From assembly GCA_020746995.1 (NCBI GenBank), contig JAGPXD010000001.1, forward strand, positions 5,642,001 through 5,706,000: a stretch of 64,000 nucleotides of DNA. Reading direction: 5' to 3'. Position 1 is the stretch's first letter. The number at the start of each line of letters is the position of its first letter. Below the pieces are notes generated by a model, which searched no databases, was not told the origin of the DNA, and saw only the letters and a list, made by a program, of their open reading frames with translations. The position numbers were made by a program, and so were the translations under genes. Below, one piece after another: positions 57,266-64,000 of this stretch. The stretch is from Plectosphaerella cucumerina. Its lineage: Eukaryota; Ascomycota; Sordariomycetes; Glomerellales; Plectosphaerellaceae.

Positions 57266-60200
57266 GGAAAGAGCAAAGGGATTGACAGCGTGCGCCTTGT
57301 TGCAGGGGGGATGTAGCGACTTTCCCCCTCGACGATCGCCCATCCCGGGGGACGGGAACGAGTCCGAAAGGGAGCACAGCCTCCCCATATCCGACGAACC
57401 CCCCCTCCCCTCTTACTTATCCGTCTCGACATCTACATCTGACGAACGAAAGAGCACCTGCCGAGACCTCCGCGCGCGCTAGCAGGTGTCTGAATGTCAC
57501 CGCTCCTGCGCGCATCCGAAACAGGGAGGTCGCATGCCCAGAACCTCGCCCGGCGTGGGGCCCCAGAATCGCGGGCTACCCCATGACGAGATTCTTGGTT
57601 TTCCTGCTCCTCGGCGGCGGCGCGACCTGGAGGCCCCCAGCATCAGCATCTTTCGCAACACTTCCCTGCGCCTGTACATAACAGCTCCGCATCCACGGCG
57701 TTCTCTGGTGGCTCTGGGCGGCCCGCCCCGGGTATCTGTGGGGAGGCAATGGCTTTGCCCCCCTTTATCTTGTTTTCGCTGTCAGGGGCCATATTTGTTG
57801 TCGACTTCTTTTTGTCCATTTATCTGATCATTTTTTGCCCACGGGACAGAATCCCGTGGTGTTGCGGGTAGAGGACGTAGTTTCTCGGTCCCGGAGCGTG
57901 GATTTTTCTCACTTTTTGGAAAGCTTGGGAAGCTCGGCGGAGCGTGGGCCGCAGAGCGCGCGCGAAATGGTGTAGATAGCGCCGAGGTTGCACTGAAGGC
58001 GGCACCTCGCGGAACAAGAAACACACACACTTTACAAAAAAAAGCACCCTCTGATATGCCGCTGTCGTGCGTTTGGGTGATATAGGGCATGGGTTCGCGG
58101 TATAGGTCGTGCCCGGATGTGGCCGGCGCAGAGCGATCCTCCGCCCCTGGTTTCGGAACCTCGCGCCGTATTCGTAGAAGGCGCCTCCAGTCCTTCATTA
58201 AGCAAAAGATGGTCCAGATTTCGATCAGTGCCTTGGAGGCGAGAACCGTGGAACAGGCAATCTCAGGGAAGTCAGCCAGCCACCCGGAGTCGGAGCGGTA
58301 CGGACTGCGGCACTAGGGAAGTTGTGCGGCATGCAGGCCCCAATCGCGGGGGCGGCGGGCCTTTTCTCCCAGTCGGCAGATGTGTGAAGAGATGAATGAA
58401 AGCCCCGACGCCCTGGGCGATGGCGGTCTGCTTGCTTCAGGAACCACCGGGAAGCAGCTTCGAGGGAGCCGCCCTGCTGACGAGTCGGCGGCGAATTGGA
58501 CCGGGGTTGGCATATTGAGGGCCCCATAGTCATTTGAGGGTGGCTTGAGCTGCGGACAGTGGCAACGATGCAGGCGTGAGCCGGACTGAACCCCCCTGAG
58601 CTTCTGCCAGGAGGAGAGACCGTGTGACAGTCACGAAGGAAAAAACGTGTTCCAGCTGCATGCAGGTTGACGAAGTTATAGTGATGCTGGATGTGCGGTG
58701 CCCCGGATCTGGATGCAACCCGCCCGACGAGACTCGAATAGGGCAGCGGGAAACCCGCGGGAGGGGTCCGGGGCGCAACGTGGTTGCTCCGTGAGGGTTT
58801 GGGCGGTGGGCAGAGGTTGCAGTAGTCCGTCCCCGATGTGACTGAAAAAGGGGGTTGGCCGCCTGAAGCTGGATATTGGGATGCGCCCTCGGAGTGCCGC
58901 GGCCAGGGTCAAGGGAGCGCCGGGAGAGGGCACTCGGTTCAGGCCTTCAGGGGCACCCGTCGAAGGGACCAAGGTTGAGAGACGGCAGGTCGGTCGGGAA
59001 CGATGGAACCGAGGCGGCGAAACACCTGGCTGTCTGGCAGGCTTGCTCGCTGGCTGACAGGCCGTTTGCCCGACCCATGCAGAGGACGAAGCTAAGAGCT
59101 TGCCAGTGCCGGAGTCGCCCATCAAGGCTCGACGTCCGCCAAGACTCGTGTCGCGCATCGCCTGTCGCGGCGGCGGGTGGCTTGCCGGGATTGAGGAGAA
59201 GCCACAAAGCCGCGCAGATGTTTTTTGCTCGCTTCCAAGTTGGGCATCCCGGTTTGGGACGCTGGCCGAAGGCGCCGTCGCTATGAGAGCCATCATCGCT
59301 TCGATCTGGTGTGTGAACTGTGTCTGCGTCAGCGTCCCCCAGTCGCCCATTGTCTGTCATTTTCCTCACAGAATCCGCTCGCATTGGACGGCCGGTCCAA
59401 CGGGGGTTTGGGTCGAACAACGCAACTTCTCCGCAGTGATCGGCGAGTCATCCCCCGCCCACAGCCGGCCGCTCCCCGCAAACCTGACTCGATAGGGATT
59501 TGGGGGCGCCAGGGTCCAGGTACAGCACGATCGGCACACGCACACGCACGAGGAAAGGGGGAGGGGGCGTCGGGCCACGCGCTCGCAACGCGGGTGCATG
59601 TTGCAGAGGGGGTGACAGGACGGGATGGCTTGGTTTCTTTTCCGAAAAGGTTGTCGGAAAATGAAGTCGGTCAGCCGTTTGGAGGTGACGATGGTTGCAA
59701 GTGATCAGCCTGGATGCTGCATGGAGCGGTGAAAGGGATGGATGGATGCAAGTGAAGGCTGCCAGTGTGACATTAGGCGGCGAGGTGGACAGGAGGCCGA
59801 GGGAAGGGGCAACGCAGCACCCGACAGAAGCACGGGAAGCACCAGCCCAGCCGCTCTGGGTGATCAGGGTCGTGCCTGCCCGGGGCCCCAGGATACCTCC
59901 AGATTTTCTATCTCCCCACCGCTGCTCCTTGCTTGGGTAGGGAAGGCGCTGCCCCAGCTGGTCCTTCCTCCAGATGCTCCATTATATTTTTGCATGCTGT
60001 GTGCCTGCCCCAGACCTGGAGCGCCGATTCGGGCGAGAACCAATATCGACCCCGAGCGGGTCGGTTGCCTCGATACTCGTACAAGTGCACACTTGTCACA
60101 GCTGGAATGCGTCCTCAATCAACGCTGACCAGGTTGCCCACGCTGTGCGTGTGCGGCCTGCAGGGTTCCAGATTCTCTTGTCACGACAGTCCAGCAGTCA

Positions 60201-62848
60201 CCTGTGCTCCATATTCTGCCTGCGCAATGGGCCTCGCCCGGTCCATCGGTCTCGACCCTGCCCAAGTAAGTCCAGCTCCCCCCGACTTTTGCCTCCTCAC
60301 TGACGCCTTCTCTCCGACACAGACACCGATACTACCTACCAGTTCCAGCAACGCGAAAAGAACCGACAGGTCGACAGGACTGGATATCCGAGCATCCCAT
60401 TCCGCCTCCCCCGCCGCCGACGATGCGCTCTCTGCATCTCGTACTGAGGTGTGATCAACAGTAATTGCCTTGGCCGGGGCCAGTCTCGGACACCATGCGG
60501 CTTATACACTAACCGTGGACGGCCCCTGGCCCGGCGCTCAAACCCCCTTGTCTTTCTCGGGGTGCGAACACCGAGGGGCCCCGAGTCCATGCATCCCTCC
60601 CGCGTGAGGTGTGGCCTACCCCAGCTCCGAACCGATCCCCTCTCTTGCTCGTGCTTTGGGGTTCGAGAGGGGGGGGGGGGGTTCCTCCGAGCCTCTTGTT
60701 CTTCGACTGGAGTCTGGAGCCGCGATTCATGGCCCTTCCCCGGCCATCGACCGGTTCTACCCCAGGCTTTTCCCATGCTTCCAGGAAGGACAGCCGTTCA
60801 GATGATGCGACCTGATCGTGCTCCACACCTCCAACGACTCTGCGGTCCTTCAAGGTTGGCAGACGGCATCGTCGTCATTGTGATTCTGATCGCCTAAGCG
60901 AGTTGTTTGTGGAGGGCCACCTCGGCGTTCGGTCCAGCATGGCATGGTTGGCACCAAACTCGTCAGCGCCACGTCCGAAGCATGCCAAGGGAAACTGCCG
61001 GCTGGCTCTGGAGAAAACCCTCTCGAAGCTGCGAGCTTGCGAGCCACCCCCGGACGAATCGAAGAAACCCTCGCCTCGTTGCCCATGCGAATCATGGCCT
61101 CCCCTTCCCTGCCGGAAAAGTCCCTCATCGACAACGGCAACGGCCGCGACGCTACGCCCTGCCAGCCCAGGTGACCAGGCGATGCTTTATTAGCACCGCC
61201 GACACGATGGTTGGGTCGAGTCACTGTGGGTTCTGCCAAGCGGCCGATGAACAGCTGGTCTCGTCCGAAACCCGGAGGACGGAGGGGGCGCTTCTGTATG
61301 CGCTTCGAACAGAAGGAAACACACATCTGCCCTCGATGTGCACGCGCTAGGTTTTTTTGGATTCCCTTTTCCCGAGGCGTCAGGGGGGTCCACCGGCGCT
61401 GCCCTCTGTCTGCCGACACAGAAAGAGAACAGCCGGCGTGCTGGCCGTGCCATCCGATGCATCAAATCACAACGGCTGCCAGGCTGGAAGAAGTAAATGA
61501 CGAGCCGGAGCAGAACTGCCAAACCTCATCAAAATCGACACCTCCTCTCCTTCCACCCGACTTGATACTTGTCACCCAAGTGTTCGTGCTACAAGTACGT
61601 GGCCTCGAACGTCCCCTCCCCAAGGCCGGGCCCCTCGATAGCCTCGGCTGCAGTGAAGGGAAGAGGGTCCCAATGGACTAATCATCGTCCGGCCGCCTGA
61701 CTGGTTGCCTTCATGCCCCTGGGCCCTGCGACCTCTGCTCTGGCTGGCTGGACTGGACACGGAGAGCCGGCGACACTGACCCCCTGTCCCTGCTCACCCG
61801 CGAGAGAAAAACACAACACCTGGAGACCCCCTAATTTCTCCCCGTGCTGTCGTCCGTGTGCCCCGGCCTCCTGCAGTGCTGCTCCACGTTCCCCAACTTC
61901 CCTCCTCGGCCAGTCCCCCCTTCACCCCTGTACGTACTCCATCTGAGCCTGGGACACGAGAGGGGGAAGAGCAGCGTTGGCCGGGTTGGCCCCCCCTTGG
62001 TGCCGCCTTTCCCCTCCTTCACTCTCACTCTCCTCCACTCTCCCACATTGGCGCCTCTGCATACTGCACCTGGACGACAGAAACCCCCCCCCCTTCTTCG
62101 AAGCGCTCTAGCTTCATCTTGGGTCGGCAGCCCGTCTTGTCTAGTGTGCTACCCCGGCCGGCCGTGCCCCCGGCTCATCACGGGCGTTTTCCTCTTCATC
62201 CTGCCTTCACCCTCGAGTCGTTCCATGCCGCGAGCCTCCTTTCCTTCGCCTCTTACCCCGGACCAAGCGCCACACCGTGACTGCCTCGAAAAGCCGCGTC
62301 GTCTTTCTTGCGCCCTCGCAACACACGCCCTCTACGACGACCGTCCCAGCTGTATCCTTGCTTCACGACCTAGGTATACCTGCGCCATCTCGACGTCGCC
62401 TCCACACTCGGTGAACAGGTTCCTGGGGAGCTGCCAGCCCATCCCCCTTCTTCTCTAGGGGCCCTTTAGCTGGGCTTAGTCTTCTACCGCTGGCTTTGGA
62501 GTCAAGAGCCCACGCTTCCTCTCGACCACTCCTCGCTGTTGAACCCGGCATCTTCCCTTCTCGAACCGCTGGACTCGACCCGACTTCGACATCCGCGATC
62601 GCCCCTCGCCATCAACACCACGTCTACCACGCTTCTTGTCCGAGCATCTCGGACTGTGCCCGACTGTCAACGCGCTCCGAACTGCACCCCATGCGATTCA
62701 CCGTCGCACACTGAACGAACGAATCAACGCCAGCGCGTAGTGAGCCGTCTCGCCTGCTTATGCTGCTCGCATAGTCGGACCTGGTGACGTCTACTTGCGC
62801 CTTGGCTTGACTGTGTGGTGTTTCGGGCCCAGACCTCTGGTTTGAGAG
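57266..62848. other. 5.6 kb intergenic region
   Basis: No gene was recognised. Low-complexity runs include G13 at 60669-60681 and C10 at 62094-62103. From about 61700 the plus strand becomes pyrimidine-rich and probably holds promoter and leader of the Zn2Cys6 gene. Open frames of up to about 220 codons on both strands have no domain features. Confidence 0.45.
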
Positions 62849-64000
62849 ATGAACGGCATACAGTCTGCAGGTCCCCAGTCTGGCGGCATGGCGCGTCCTC
62901 AAGTTGGCATTGAGCGGTTGCCCACGCGGAGGATGAGCAACGAGCCGCGGGAGTCCATGAACTGCAAGTCATGCCGGAAACGCAAGGTATGACGGCGCGG
63001 CCCTTCTGGGGTGTCTTGGAGCTCCCCCTAGACAGCGCGGATACTCACAATGCTCGCAGATCAAGTGTAACCGCCTGAGGCCTGCCTGCGAAGCTTGCCA
63101 GGTGTTCCAGTGCCCCTGCATCTACGGTAGGCTTTCTTTCAAGTCCTAGGCATGGTTGCCAGTAGAGAAGGACGTCCCTGCTAACCGGACCGTTCCAGAT
63201 GCCGTACCGAAAAAGCGCGGGCCCAAGACCGATGTACTCGAGGCTCTTTTGAAGAGGGTCGATGGCCTGGAGGCCAAGTTGAAGGAGAAGAACGCTGGAG
63301 AACAAGCACCAGTGGAGCAAGCACCAAGCTTGGCCGCTGAAGATGCCTCGTCGTCATCAGCACCAGAGCCTTCAGAAGACAATGAGCCCAGCTCCAAGCG
63401 GCTCGCACTCGACCTCTCCATGAAGCAAGAGTCCGCCGTGTTCTCTCCCGGTCCGCTCAGGTATGTGCTGTGAATAAAGACCTCCTGACCTTGGTCTGAC
63501 AATCTTCCAGCGAACCGTCACCTCCCACCGTCCAACCAGAAACTCTGATCGACACATATTTTGCAAGATTCCACGCAAAGCCCTTCCATATCCTGGACGA
63601 GTCTTCTGTGAGGCAGCGTCTGCAGCTGAATCAACTTCCGGGTTATCTCGTCCAATCGATCTGCGCTGTGGCAGCACGGTATGACTTCCGCCCCGTCACA
63701 AAGTATTTCAAGTCTGACTCTGTGCAGACACGTCCCTCACCCCGGCGGCTACCCAGCTGCTGTCAGGTTGAGTGAAGACTATGCAGCCCGGTCCAGGACT
63801 GAGCTAGACACAGATGAGCCGTCCGTGGATGCGTTGCAGGCTTTGCTGTTGCTGGTGACCGCCTTCACTGCCGCAGGAAAGGGCAAGAAGGCGTATATGC
63901 TTATGAGTATGTCCTCCACTCTCAAAGCTACGTCGCAGACTGAGCTGACAATCTTGCAGCCAACGCAGTAGGAATGGCAATGGCGCTGGAAACGCACCGC
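62849..64000 (+). CDS. Zn2Cys6 transcription factor (N-terminal part, truncated by window edge)
   Basis: Exons 62849-62986, 63060-63126, 63199-63460, 63511-63678, 63728-63906 and 63960 to beyond the window, all GT-AG with consistent phase, give about 285 residues before the edge. The binuclear zinc cluster (CKSCRKRKIKC...CEACQVFQCPC, about 39-69) is split by intron 1 after the lysine of KRK. It is followed by the linker VPKKRGPK and a Leu-rich coiled coil (VLEALLKRVDGLEAKL) that would mediate dimerisation. After a Ser/Glu-rich acidic segment, IDTYFARFHAKPFHILDE (from about 175) starts a fungal_trans-type middle homology region that runs off the window (AVGMAMALETH). It is a nuclear DNA-binding regulator; target genes unknown. 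Confidence 0.9.

Overview
The window looks like nuclear DNA of a filamentous ascomycete, most likely a Sordariomycete. Genes are split by mostly short GT-AG introns (about 48-70 nt, branch motifs such as CTAAC), coding regions are strongly GC3-biased, 5' leaders are long and pyrimidine-rich, and several families are typical of filamentous fungi (DUF3405, PL3 pectate lyase with a CBM1, C2H2 and Zn2Cys6 factors with a fungal_trans-type region, a quinate-repressor-like protein, a DNMT5-like methyltransferase). A DNMT5-like gene together with a cellulose-binding pectate lyase would fit a plant-associated Glomerellales-type fungus, but that placement is inference. No AT-rich, RIP-degraded transposon block, rRNA, tRNA or CRISPR array was recognised.

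Layout from left to right: DNMT5-like DNA methyltransferase (-, runs off the left edge, 1-1965); 2H phosphoesterase (+, 3757-4832); ribosomal protein eL42 (-, five exons, 5431-6262); a 7.4 kb gene-free stretch; DUF3405 type II membrane protein (+, 13648-15987); RNF10/Mag2-like RING protein (-, 17564-19540); class 1 dihydroorotate dehydrogenase (+, 20823-21842); Crp1/Mdg1-like CBM48 protein with a 1.1 kb intron (-, 22342-25697); C2H2/fungal_trans transcription factor with six exons (-, 27561-30959); DUF2855 protein whose natural start region carries an in-frame TAA (-, 35839-37149); choline-phosphate cytidylyltransferase (-, 39310-40895); two-dinucleotide-fold FAD oxidoreductase (+, 42756-44429); secreted CBM1-PL3 pectate lyase (-, 44655-45761); 14-helix MFS transporter (+, 48042-49950); quinate-repressor-like protein with a degenerate shikimate dehydrogenase half (+, 54968-57265); Zn2Cys6 transcription factor (+, from 62849, runs off the right edge).

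Most genes are unrelated housekeeping or regulatory loci (pyrimidine synthesis, phosphatidylcholine synthesis, ribosome and ribosome quality control, chromatin) rather than one pathway. There is no clear biosynthetic cluster or mobile system. The points most worth a second look are the nonsense codon in the DUF2855 start, the catalytically stripped shikimate dehydrogenase half of the quinate-repressor-like protein, the acidic linker of the pectate lyase, a uORF whose stop overlaps an in-frame start of the MFS gene, the long Crp1-like intron, and several intergenic sequence structures (a perfect 11-bp hairpin, a wider 11-bp inverted repeat, an ACTGCC hexamer cluster and a G-run block).
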